NCBI RefSeq assembly: GCF_000472665.1
Contig: NZ_AXAC01000004.1
Location: 120,962 to 184,961 of the forward strand
DNA from: Acetobacterium malicum subsp. dehalogenans DSM 11527
Lineage (GTDB): Bacteria; Bacillota; Clostridia; Eubacteriales; Eubacteriaceae
Direction of reading: 5' to 3'
Length of the DNA stretch: 64,000 nt
Shown in pieces: positions 56,705 through 64,000 of the stretch. The position numbers were made by a program, and so were the translations under genes. Positions within the stretch are counted from its first letter, which is position 1. Every line of letters starts with the position of its first letter. Below the pieces are notes generated by a model. That model did no database searches and was not told the origin of the DNA. It saw only the letters and a list, made by a program, of their open reading frames with translations.

Positions 56705-58153
56705 CTATCCCCGTCGCCAAGTTCGAGGACTGAACAGCACCAGGATCGGGAATAATTCCAGCCGACCCATGATCATGACCAGACTCAGAGTAAATGTGGT
56801 CAGATTATCAAAGTCCGAGTAATTTCCCATTGGGCCAACCATATCCAGGCCGGGACCAATATTATTAAAGGTGGCAGCGACCGCGCTGAAGGCGGTAATA
56901 AAATTGGGCGATGATAGAGCGGTTATCATCAGGAAAACTACAAACATAAAGGCGTAGGTGATCAGATAAACGCTGGTCTGGCGGCTGAGCAGGGCGCTGA
57001 TCGGTTTACCCTCAAAGAGAATCGGCAACCGGCGGTTGGGACTGACGTTCAAGCGAATTTCCTGAATTGTGGTCTTAATGTAAATGGCAATCCGGCTGAC
57101 TTTGATTCCGCCAGCGGTGGAACCGGCCATTCCGCCCACGAACATCAGAAACAAAAGGATGACCTTGGAAAATACCGGCCAGGTGTCAAAATTGGCGGTT
57201 GCGTATCCGGTGGTGGTAATGATTGAGGATACCGTAAAAAAGACATCACGAAACAGCAGTGAAGCCGAGCTGTAAAGGTGGCTGACATTGATACAGATCA
57301 GTGTAAAGCCAACACCAATAAAACCAAGATACCAGCGGAGCTCCTCATTTTTGAAAATATTTTTCAGGCGCATAAATAATACAGCATAATACAAATTGAA
57401 ATTGACCCCAAAAAGAATCATACTGACAGCCAGCAGATAATCAATGTAAGTGCTGTTGTAATAGGCAATGGAGTTTGATTTAATACCAAATCCACCTGTT
57501 CCGGCAGCTCCAAAGGCATGAACAAAGCTGTCGAAGAGGGGCATTCCGCCCAGGGCCAGCAATAGGACCAGGATGCCGGTCATCGACAGATAGATGACAT
57601 AGAGAATCCGGGCTGAACTTCTTAATTTGGTCCTGACTTTCCCGAAGGTCGGGCCGGGAACCTCGGCCCGCATGATGAATACATCACCGGATTCAATTTT
57701 GGGCATGACTGCCAGGGCCAGCACCAGCACACCCATTCCGCCAATCAGGTGGGTAAAGCTGCGCCACCACAACAGCGAGTGGGGAAGGGCTTCCACATTG
57801 GTCAAGATACTGGCCCCGGTGGTTGAAAAACCGCTGGCTGTTTCAAAAAAGGCATCAATAGGATTGAGGATGGCGCCGCTGAAGATAAACGGTAGGCTCC
57901 CGAAAAATGACAGGGCCAGCCAGGATAAAGCCACCACCACCAGACCCTCCCGGGCAAAAAAATCGGTTCGGAGGGGTTTCCTCAGACTGATGAGCAGGCC
58001 AATGGCACTGGTAATCCCAATACTCACCAGAAAGGGCCATAAGCCCGGCCAGCCTTCCTGGTAAATCAGAGCCACAAAAAGAGCCGGGATCATCAGGATT
58101 CCGGTGATAAATAAAATCCGACCAAGTACGTAACTGACCATCTGGTGATTCAT
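56705..58153 (-). CDS. trkH: TrkH-family potassium uptake membrane subunit
   Basis: A 482-residue membrane protein with about 10-12 helices and four pore loops visible as SGFSTTGAS, GTGGFGIKS, TTTGYATAN and FNNIGPGL. It conducts K+ (or Na+) inward under control of TrkA. Its start overlaps the trkA stop by one base (TAATG). Confidence 0.93.
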   Translation of the reverse strand: MNHQMVSYVLGRILFITGILMIPALFVALIYQEGWPGLWPFLVSIGITSAIGLLISLRKPLRTDFFAREGLVVVALSWLALSFFGSLPFIFSGAILNPIDAFFETASGFSTTGASILTNVEALPHSLLWWRSFTHLIGGMGVLVLALAVMPKIESGDVFIMRAEVPGPTFGKVRTKLRSSARILYVIYLSMTGILVLLLALGGMPLFDSFVHAFGAAGTGGFGIKSNSIAYYNSTYIDYLLAVSMILFGVNFNLYYAVLFMRLKNIFKNEELRWYLGFIGVGFTLICINVSHLYSSASLLFRDVFFTVSSIITTTGYATANFDTWPVFSKVILLFLMFVGGMAGSTAGGIKVSRIAIYIKTTIQEIRLNVSPNRRLPILFEGKPISALLSRQTSVYLITYAFMFVVFLMITALSSPNFITAFSAVAATFNNIGPGLDMVGPMGNYSDFDNLTTFTLSLVMIMGRLELFPILVLFSPRTWRRG

Positions 58154-59523
58154 TACAGGCCTCGGTTCTTTTCAAAGATATCATCGATATCCTGAAAGTT
58201 TTTGTGTTTGGTGGTCACAACAATTACGTCATCATTGGGCAAAATCCTGTTGGTGCCATTGGGGTAGATAAGTTGGCCACTACGGACAATACAGGCAATC
58301 AGAAGACCTGGTTTTGTTTTTAGATCCATCAGCGGGATATCCACCTCGCAACAGGTACCTTTGACCTTGAATTGCAATACCTCCACCCGACCATCCAGCA
58401 GCCGATAGAAGGCGCTGACATTGGAACCTTGGGAGTTCTCAATGGAACGGATAAAACGGATAATATGGTTGGCAATCAGCCGCTGGGGCGTGATAATGGA
58501 TTGGAGCCCGACATTGTCCAGAACTTTCAGTAAATCAGTACGGTTAACCTTGGTAATGGTTTTTTTGACCCCCATCCGGTAGGCATAAATGGCAATCAGG
58601 ATGTTTTCTTCATCGACGCCGGTCAACGGGATAACGGCGTCATAGTCGGAGAAATGTTCTTCATTTAAAAAAGATTGTTTGGTGCCGTCCCCAAAAATAA
58701 TTTCAGTTTGGGGATATTTTATGGCGAGCCGATCGGCGTTTTCCGTGTCGATTTCGATTACTTTGATCTTCATCCGCATTTTTATCAGCCGGGCTAACAG
58801 GTAATCGGTCAGCTTGCCACCACCGATGATAACAGCGGAGTTGATCTTGACCAGATTGGGCTGACAGAGTTTACTGAAGGTTCGGACTTCGCCCGGACTG
58901 CCGGTAACCATCACATGATCCCCGGCCCGCAAAATGGTTTCCCCGTCCGGGATCATTACATGATCATCCCGGATGACGATACAGATAACCACATCCCCAA
59001 ACCGGTCATGATGGTCTTTAAGCTTGATACCCACTGGAGCGGTGTTTTTCTGTAGGATCACCTCGATCATATTGACCCGGCCATGTTCAAAGGATTCGAC
59101 ATGCAAAGCTGAGGGGAAGATCAGGGTTCTGGCGATTTCCTGGGCGGCCTCCAGTTCTGGGTTAATAATCAGGGTAATCCCCAGACTTTCTCGCAGAAAG
59201 TTCATTTGTTTGGAATATTCCGGATCGCGAACCCGGGCTACCGTAAATTTAGCCCCCAGTTTTCTGGCCGTAATAGCGGCAATAAGGTTGGTTTCATCGT
59301 TTCGGGTGACCGCAATAAAAACGTCACAGGCATCAACACCAGCCTCAGTTTGGATATCAAACATAGCGCCGTTACCGTGAATGCCGCTGATGTCGTAGAG
59401 ATTGATAAACTGATCCAGCCGTGCTTCATTAAGCTCAATGAGGACAATATTGTGGTTTTCATTGGCTAGGTCACTGCAGAGAACTTCACCTACTTTACCT
59501 GCTCCGGCGATTACGATGTTCAT
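58153..59523 (-). CDS. trkA: TrkA potassium uptake regulator
   Basis: A 456-residue peripheral protein with two RCK units, each an NAD-binding fold (MNIVIAGAGKVGEVL; later SAVIIGGGKLTDYLLARL) followed by a TrkA-C ligand domain. It gates TrkH in response to nucleotides or cyclic di-AMP. The ATG at 59523 follows GAGGAG; an in-frame start 15 bp earlier is less likely. Confidence 0.94.
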   Translation of the reverse strand: MNIVIAGAGKVGEVLCSDLANENHNIVLIELNEARLDQFINLYDISGIHGNGAMFDIQTEAGVDACDVFIAVTRNDETNLIAAITARKLGAKFTVARVRDPEYSKQMNFLRESLGITLIINPELEAAQEIARTLIFPSALHVESFEHGRVNMIEVILQKNTAPVGIKLKDHHDRFGDVVICIVIRDDHVMIPDGETILRAGDHVMVTGSPGEVRTFSKLCQPNLVKINSAVIIGGGKLTDYLLARLIKMRMKIKVIEIDTENADRLAIKYPQTEIIFGDGTKQSFLNEEHFSDYDAVIPLTGVDEENILIAIYAYRMGVKKTITKVNRTDLLKVLDNVGLQSIITPQRLIANHIIRFIRSIENSQGSNVSAFYRLLDGRVEVLQFKVKGTCCEVDIPLMDLKTKPGLLIACIVRSGQLIYPNGTNRILPNDDVIVVTTKHKNFQDIDDIFEKNRGL

Positions 59524-59568
59524 AGTGGGACTCCTCAAATTAATAGTTTCAATCGTTCAATGACGTTC

Positions 59569-59597
59569 ATTATATATAATCGCCCCGTGATTTGCAA
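59569..59597 (-). promoter_or_regulatory. Promoter of trkA-trkH
   Basis: On the minus strand TTGCAA (59592-59597) and TATAAT (59569-59574) are 17 bp apart. Two CGTTCA direct repeats (59554-59559, 59564-59569) spaced 10 bp lie at the start point. Confidence 0.7.
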
Positions 59598-59758
59598 CAC
59601 TGGGATTGAAGTTAAAATGAGCGGTATCACTTCAATTGGTATCAAACCGGTAGTTTTGAAAAAATGAAAGCCAGAGGATTTGTATGGATATTTTTGGGCA
59701 AATCAGATATACTGAAATTATTGAAACAAGCGAATAAACCCTGTCAATAGGAGGCGAG

Positions 59759-61423
59759 ATGAAGGAAAATATGTTGGTTTTGGAAATGCTTCTCAAAAAC
59801 AAGATGATTACCCGACAGAACATAGCGGAAAGGCGTGAGGCAGCTAAGCGGTCAGGAATTTCGGTTTTAGATTTATTGTTAAAGGATCGCGTTGTTACCC
59901 AGGAAAAATTAGTGCTGATTTTTCACAATGAATGGGGATTTGAACTTTATGCCCCCCGCAAGGATGTGCTGGATCCACGGGTTTTGCCGCTGTTTTCTAA
60001 AGAACAGGCCAGAATGCATCTGGTTTTTCCGCTGAACCAGGAGTATGAAGATCAGCTGACGGTGCTTATGGCTGACCCTACCCATGAAGAAACACTGCGC
60101 AATGTGAAGCGGATCGCTGATAAGCGGCTGAAAATATTAGTCGCCGAACAGGACTGTATTCTGGAGTTGATAGGCAAACACTATTATCAAAAATATGCCA
60201 ATCGGGAAAGTATGGATTTAATGAAACCGGGAGAAAGTAACGAAAGCACTCCGGAGCCAACGATCATCACCCTTGTCAATGATCTGATTGAAGAAGGCGT
60301 TTCCCGGGGGGCCAGCGATATTCATGTGGAAGCATTCGCCCATAAAATTCAGGTGCGGTTTCGGATTGATGGGGTCTTAAAACCGGTTGGACAACTCAAT
60401 AAAGAAACCTGGAAGGGGGTAATTACCAGGCTGAAAATTCTGGGCGGCTGCGATATTGCTGAACAGCGTCATCCCCAGGATGGTGCTTTCACGACCACTC
60501 ACGAGCATCGGCAAATTGACGTGCGTTTATCAATTATTCCGACTATCCACGGGGAAAAGATTGTCCTGCGTTTGCTGGATGAAAAGAAATTTCTTGTCTC
60601 GGTTGATGATCTGGGTTTTTCAGACGAACAGCAGAATTTATTAAAGGAGATATTGGAAGCACCACATGGAATGCTGCTGGTCTGTGGTCCAACGGGAAGC
60701 GGAAAATCTACCACTCTATACAGTCTCCTTAATGGCATGGATCCCCGAACCCAGAATATTATCACCATAGAAGATCCGGTGGAGTTTCAAATGGAAGACA
60801 TCAACCAGATTCAGGTGAATGAAAAAACCGGTCTTAACTTTGCGACTGGTCTTCGGGCTATTTTGAGACAGGATCCCAATGTAATTATGGTGGGAGAGAT
60901 CCGGGATGAAGATACCGCTGAAATAGTTACCAGAGCTGCCATCACCGGTCATTTGGTGCTTTCTACCATTCATACCAATAACGCCATTGCGTCGATCAAT
61001 CGTCTGATGGATATGAAGATCCCCTTATACCTGCTCTCGGCGGCCCTCAGAGGGGTGATTTCGCAAAAGTTGATCAAACGTTTATGTCCAAACTGCCGAA
61101 AAAAAGCGCTGGCAGGCGAAGTAGAAAAAAGGCTGCTGGGCACTATGGACCAGGATGTTGAGCTTTTTTATCCGGTGGGCTGTTCTCTTTGCCATGGCAC
61201 CGGCTATCAAGGGCGAATTGCGGTACAGGAAGTGCTCAAAATTACCAGAAGGATCCGGGAGGCCATTGGCAAAGGTGCGGACTATGATACAATTCGAAAA
61301 GTAGCCATTGAAGAAGGGCTTAAGCCCATTGAGGAATCGCTCAAACGTCATCTCCTATTGGGAAATACATCGATTTCTCAGGGATTGGAGATCTTAGCCT
61401 TCGAAAATGAATGGCATCGTTAG
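59759..61423 (+). CDS. GspE/PilB-like secretion or pilus ATPase
   Basis: A 554-residue hexameric ATPase: N-terminal GspE/MshE domain (to about 150), Walker A GPTGSGKSTTLYSLL, Asp box ITIEDPVE, Walker B VIMVGEIRDEDTAE, His box HLVLSTIHTN and a zinc motif (CPNC and CSLC). It extends type IV pili or ComG/type II-like pseudopili. AGGAGG before the ATG. Followed at 7 bp by its platform protein; no pilin, peptidase or PilT in the window. Confidence 0.92.
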   Translation: MKENMLVLEMLLKNKMITRQNIAERREAAKRSGISVLDLLLKDRVVTQEKLVLIFHNEWGFELYAPRKDVLDPRVLPLFSKEQARMHLVFPLNQEYEDQLTVLMADPTHEETLRNVKRIADKRLKILVAEQDCILELIGKHYYQKYANRESMDLMKPGESNESTPEPTIITLVNDLIEEGVSRGASDIHVEAFAHKIQVRFRIDGVLKPVGQLNKETWKGVITRLKILGGCDIAEQRHPQDGAFTTTHEHRQIDVRLSIIPTIHGEKIVLRLLDEKKFLVSVDDLGFSDEQQNLLKEILEAPHGMLLVCGPTGSGKSTTLYSLLNGMDPRTQNIITIEDPVEFQMEDINQIQVNEKTGLNFATGLRAILRQDPNVIMVGEIRDEDTAEIVTRAAITGHLVLSTIHTNNAIASINRLMDMKIPLYLLSAALRGVISQKLIKRLCPNCRKKALAGEVEKRLLGTMDQDVELFYPVGCSLCHGTGYQGRIAVQEVLKITRRIREAIGKGADYDTIRKVAIEEGLKPIEESLKRHLLLGNTSISQGLEILAFENEWHR

Positions 61424-61429
61424 GATGGG

Positions 61430-62659
61430 ATGATGGATAAACAGTTTAGTTATAAAGCAAAAGACCTGCGGGGCGAGACCGTCACCGGTACGGTAACTGG
61501 TCAAAACCGGCGCGAAGCCGCCCTGGTTCTTCAGACTCGAAATCTGATTGTTCTGGAAATCAGCGAAAAAAAGAAATCAGCAGAATTTTTGAAAAAAGAG
61601 TTTAATATTCGAATCCGTTCGGTAACCGGTAATGCTGTCAGTCGTTTCTGCCGACAGTTCCATATTATGTTGGATGCTGGGATTCCGATTTTAAAATGTC
61701 TGGAGCTCATCGGGGCAGAGACTGAAAATCAGGGATTCGCCCAGGACATTTTCGGGGTCGGCCAGCGGATCCAATCTGGGGCCAGCCTCTCCCGGGCGAT
61801 GTCGGCCTATCCCAGGTCATTTCCGTCCTTAGTCGTTTTTATGGTAGAAGCCGGAGAAATGAGTGGAAACCTCAACGGTATCTTGGTTAAAATGGCCGAG
61901 CATTATGATACCGAAGAAAAAAATCGGCGACAGCTCCAGCAGACTCTTTTTTATCCGATGATTCTGAGCATCGTGTTTGTACTGGTGTTAATCTTCTTAA
62001 TCACCATGGTACTTCCAACTTTTGCGGACATGTTTACGGCAATGAACGCCGAACTACCGGGACCAACCTGGTTTTTGATGGGACTGAGTCACGGTTTAAG
62101 TGTCGGCTGGCCAATCGTTTTATTGACCCTGGTCGGGCTGATTGCAGGGTTGATACTTTTAGTGGAGATCGATGCGGTGGCAAATTGGCGGGATTGGCTG
62201 AGTATAAAAATGCCGTTAATCGGAATTCTGAATCACAAACGGTGCCTGGGTAGAATCGCCACAACCCTGGGAATGTTTCTGGCCAGTGGGATTGATCTGT
62301 TGGCGGCATTAAATCGATTGGAAGGGGTTGCCGACAATCGCTATGTCAAAAAAGAGCTGATCTTGCTCCGGGAAAAGGTCGCCAACGGTAAAAGTCTGAG
62401 CCAGGGACTGACGGAAAGCGATGTTTTCCCCAGTCTTTTTTGCCAACTGGTTGCCATTGGGGAAGTATCGGGATCCTTGCCGGTAGTGCTGGAAACGCTA
62501 AATCTTATGTATGCAGATGAGGTTCGGACCAGAATCCAGCTTCTGCATACATCGCTGGAGCCACTTATTCTGTTGATTTTCGGAGGATTGGTGCTTTTCA
62601 TTCTGGCCGCAATTATGCTGCCGGTATTTGACATATATTCGGCATATTCTGGTATGTAG
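61430..62659 (+). CDS. GspF/PilC-like inner-membrane platform protein
   Basis: A 409-residue protein with two T2SSF domains (about 70-195 and 272-395) and three helices (about 172-195, 220-245 and 378-402). Motifs FCRQFHIMLDAGIPILKCL and ATTLGMFLASGIDLLAAL are typical. It anchors the ATPase encoded upstream. Adjacent ATGs at 61430 and 61433 are equally possible starts. Confidence 0.92.
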   Translation: MMDKQFSYKAKDLRGETVTGTVTGQNRREAALVLQTRNLIVLEISEKKKSAEFLKKEFNIRIRSVTGNAVSRFCRQFHIMLDAGIPILKCLELIGAETENQGFAQDIFGVGQRIQSGASLSRAMSAYPRSFPSLVVFMVEAGEMSGNLNGILVKMAEHYDTEEKNRRQLQQTLFYPMILSIVFVLVLIFLITMVLPTFADMFTAMNAELPGPTWFLMGLSHGLSVGWPIVLLTLVGLIAGLILLVEIDAVANWRDWLSIKMPLIGILNHKRCLGRIATTLGMFLASGIDLLAALNRLEGVADNRYVKKELILLREKVANGKSLSQGLTESDVFPSLFCQLVAIGEVSGSLPVVLETLNLMYADEVRTRIQLLHTSLEPLILLIFGGLVLFILAAIMLPVFDIYSAYSGM

Positions 62660-62699
62660 GCAAGTAGTTGGTTATTAAAATGAGTTTGAGGAGATGAAT

Positions 62700-63362
62700 A
62701 TGGCTAAAAAAGCAGGAAAAAGCTTTGCATCAGGAATTGATTTTTACAAGTTGTTTTGGGTGTTTATGATCGGATGCTTTCTGGGCGTGGTGGTGGAAAC
62801 GCTGTTTTGTCTAGTGACCCATGGTTACATTGAAAGTCGACAAGGGGTTATTTATGGGCCGTTTAATCCGGTTTACGGATTCGGAGCGGTATTGATGACA
62901 CTGGTGCTGCACCCGATTTCTCATCGAAAATGGTATATTATTTTTGCGTTAGGGATGGTTCTGGGCGGTGGTTTTGAATTTGTGAGCAGCTATATTCAGC
63001 AATTCACAACTGGCACCGTATCCTGGCAGTATCACCAGATGCCTTTTAATCTGGGGGGACGAACCAGTTTACGTTATTCTTTCTACTGGGGTGCCTTAAG
63101 TCTGCTCTGGGTGAAGGAGATCTATCCGCTGATGTCAAAACTGATTGAAAAAATACCCCGACGAGTTGGCGTGCCACTCGCCTGGGTGCTGGTCGTTTTT
63201 ATGATTTTTAATATGACCATTTCAGCGTTGGCGGTCAATCGATGGAATGAACGAACCCAGGGGATTTCAGCCAGCGGGGGCTTTGAAGAATTTTTAGATA
63301 CGGTTTATCCGGACGATTTCATGGATAAGATTTATCCGAATATGGTTCACGTGGGACATTAA
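62700..63362 (+). CDS. CmpB-family membrane protein (putative ABC permease)
   Basis: A 220-residue protein with about five helices and the motifs GCFLGVVVETLFC, GVIYGPFNPVYGFGA, GGGFEFVSSYIQ and WQY, as in the Firmicute ABC_trans_CmpB family. The family is called a putative transporter but function is unproven. GAGGAG lies six bases before the ATG at 62700; an ATG at 62694 is too close to the site. Confidence 0.85.
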   Translation: MAKKAGKSFASGIDFYKLFWVFMIGCFLGVVVETLFCLVTHGYIESRQGVIYGPFNPVYGFGAVLMTLVLHPISHRKWYIIFALGMVLGGGFEFVSSYIQQFTTGTVSWQYHQMPFNLGGRTSLRYSFYWGALSLLWVKEIYPLMSKLIEKIPRRVGVPLAWVLVVFMIFNMTISALAVNRWNERTQGISASGGFEEFLDTVYPDDFMDKIYPNMVHVGH

Positions 63363-63373
63363 TAAAAAAGAAA

Positions 63374-63402
63374 AGGACTTTCTCAATATAAGAGAAAGTC
63401 CT
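63374..63402 (-). terminator. Terminator of the small gene at 63419
   Basis: AGGACTTTCTC (63374-63384) pairs with 63392-63402 around a 7-base loop. T residues follow on the minus strand only, so it ends the minus-strand gene and may also fold at the end of the CmpB message. Confidence 0.8.
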
Positions 63403-63418
63403 CTAAATAGTTCAGCAA

Positions 63419-63703
63419 CTAAATATGATTGCGCCCGGATAAAATGGCGTGACATTCGTTGTAGTAGAATTTTTTTGCATCGCTCACGGTTAGTTCATCG
63501 AACAGATGGTAGAGGGTGATCGCCAGCGTTTGGGTCGTTTTGATATCCAGATTTGTGCGTTGGCAGGTTTTTAGAAAGTACCCCATGCAGGCTTCCTTAC
63601 TCCAGTCGTCTCCGCCCAGGAATAATCGACGCAATTCTTCTTTGATTTCTTTTTCGGTCCATTGGGTGTCAGCTGAAGAGACGGAATCGTTTGTTTCAAT
63701 CAT
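63419..63703 (-). CDS. Small acidic hypothetical protein
   Basis: A 94-residue, mainly helical, soluble protein, with conserved-looking Cys residues (Cys41, Cys50, Cys85), but no recognised motif. GAGGAG eight bases before the ATG at 63703 supports this start over an in-frame one at 63736. A TATTAT at 63720-63725 might be its -10. Function unknown. Confidence 0.65.
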   Translation of the reverse strand: MIETNDSVSSADTQWTEKEIKEELRRLFLGGDDWSKEACMGYFLKTCQRTNLDIKTTQTLAITLYHLFDELTVSDAKKFYYNECHAILSGRNHI

Positions 63704-63875
63704 TTTACCAGCTCCTCGTATAATAAATTTAAACACAAAGTGTTTAGTTAGTTTTTTAAATCACTTGGATATTGAACCCTATTCCTGGATAATAGAGATA
63801 TGGAATAAGGATCTATCTGAATTAAGGCTGTATGCTCCTGTAGCATGACTACATTGAAAGACTGTCTCCCAGCCA

Positions 63876-64000
63876 TCAGTTGTACTGCAAACTCACAAGC
63901 TGTATCGCTTGCCTTTCGTACTGAAGATTAGTAGCTTCGGGCAGCTTATGTTTGGCAAGCATCGAATACTCATATGCGAGGTTGTTGCCATACTGTCGGT
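63876..64000 (-). CDS. C-terminal fragment of an unidentified protein, running off the window
   Basis: A minus-strand frame is open from the edge to a TGA at 63876-63878, giving about 40 residues (…LAYEYSMLAKHKLPEAT…QLVSLQYN). Composition looks like real protein, perhaps the end of a transposase or other accessory gene, but it is too short to classify. The 170 bp between it and the next start hold only small hairpins (for example TGTAG/CTACA at 63839-63853). Confidence 0.35.
   Translation of the reverse strand, partial: RQYGNNLAYEYSMLAKHKLPEATNLQYERQAIQLVSLQYN

Noticed and set aside
63896..63960. Structured RNA with alternative CAAGC/GCTTG and GCTTGCC/GGCAAGC stems at the window edge
   Set aside because: The stretch lies within an open minus-strand frame, and the stems are short enough to be chance.

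Overview
The window looks like chromosomal DNA of an anaerobic, low-to-moderate GC Gram-positive bacterium of the Clostridia. The overall gene style suggests the Eubacteriaceae, perhaps Acetobacterium; this is inferred from the proteins and was not checked against a database. Supporting signs are strong AGGAGG-type ribosome binding sites, frequent TTG and GTG starts, TG-extended -10 promoters, LCP, LytR-style and murein hydrolase proteins, a lipoprotein-anchored amino acid ABC system, and an HTH-ACT gene in the threonine operon. No rRNA, tRNA, CRISPR array or complete mobile element was seen.

Bases 1-22127 are a cell-surface polysaccharide region. It starts inside a Wzm-type export permease, followed by its Wzt ATPase and a two-domain glycosyltransferase. 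Two secreted murein hydrolases built on the same GBS-Bsp-like repeats come next (amidase plus glucosaminidase, and an M23 peptidase). Then come two GT2 glycosyltransferases, the polyprenyl-phosphate sugar transferase that would start the glycan, and a set that fits three-component extracytoplasmic glycosylation: two DPM1-like lipid-sugar synthases, two small EamA/ArnEF-like flippase halves, and three large GT-C-like membrane proteins. A convergent LCP ligase that could attach the polymer to peptidoglycan closes the region.

Bases 22400-37100 hold two unrecognised coiled-coil proteins, an amino acid ABC importer, an unknown membrane protein, a processive BcsA-like glycosyltransferase, a MacAB-like efflux operon with its own two-component system, and a 7TM-PAS-HD-GYP cyclic-di-GMP phosphodiesterase. 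Bases 37184-41861 form a marR-ABC-ABC operon for a heterodimeric exporter with one degenerate ATP site.

Bases 42000-50000 carry HAD phosphatase-azlCD, a MerR regulator broken by an in-frame TAG, a divergent hxlR/flavin-barrel pair, trmO-like and trmB genes, an Lsa-like ABC-F gene with a clear ribosome-controlled attenuator (six-residue leader peptide, antiterminator and terminator), a SplB-like radical SAM gene and a membrane-anchored transglutaminase.

Bases 51177-56637 are the threonine divergon: thrC-thrB-ACT regulator on one strand, hom-lysC on the other, with overlapping divergent promoters between them. lysC carries a strong internal start for a separate ACT subunit. Bases 56705-59523 encode TrkA-TrkH potassium uptake; 59759-62659 a PilB/PilC-like ATPase and platform pair without pilins nearby. 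The window ends with a CmpB-family membrane protein, a small hypothetical gene and the tail of an unidentified frame running off the edge.

The region reads as ordinary chromosome with a rich envelope locus. I found no wholly new system; the best leads are the ABC-F attenuator, the interrupted MerR gene and a nearby MerR-type promoter, the lysC internal start, and the three-GT-C glycosylation set.
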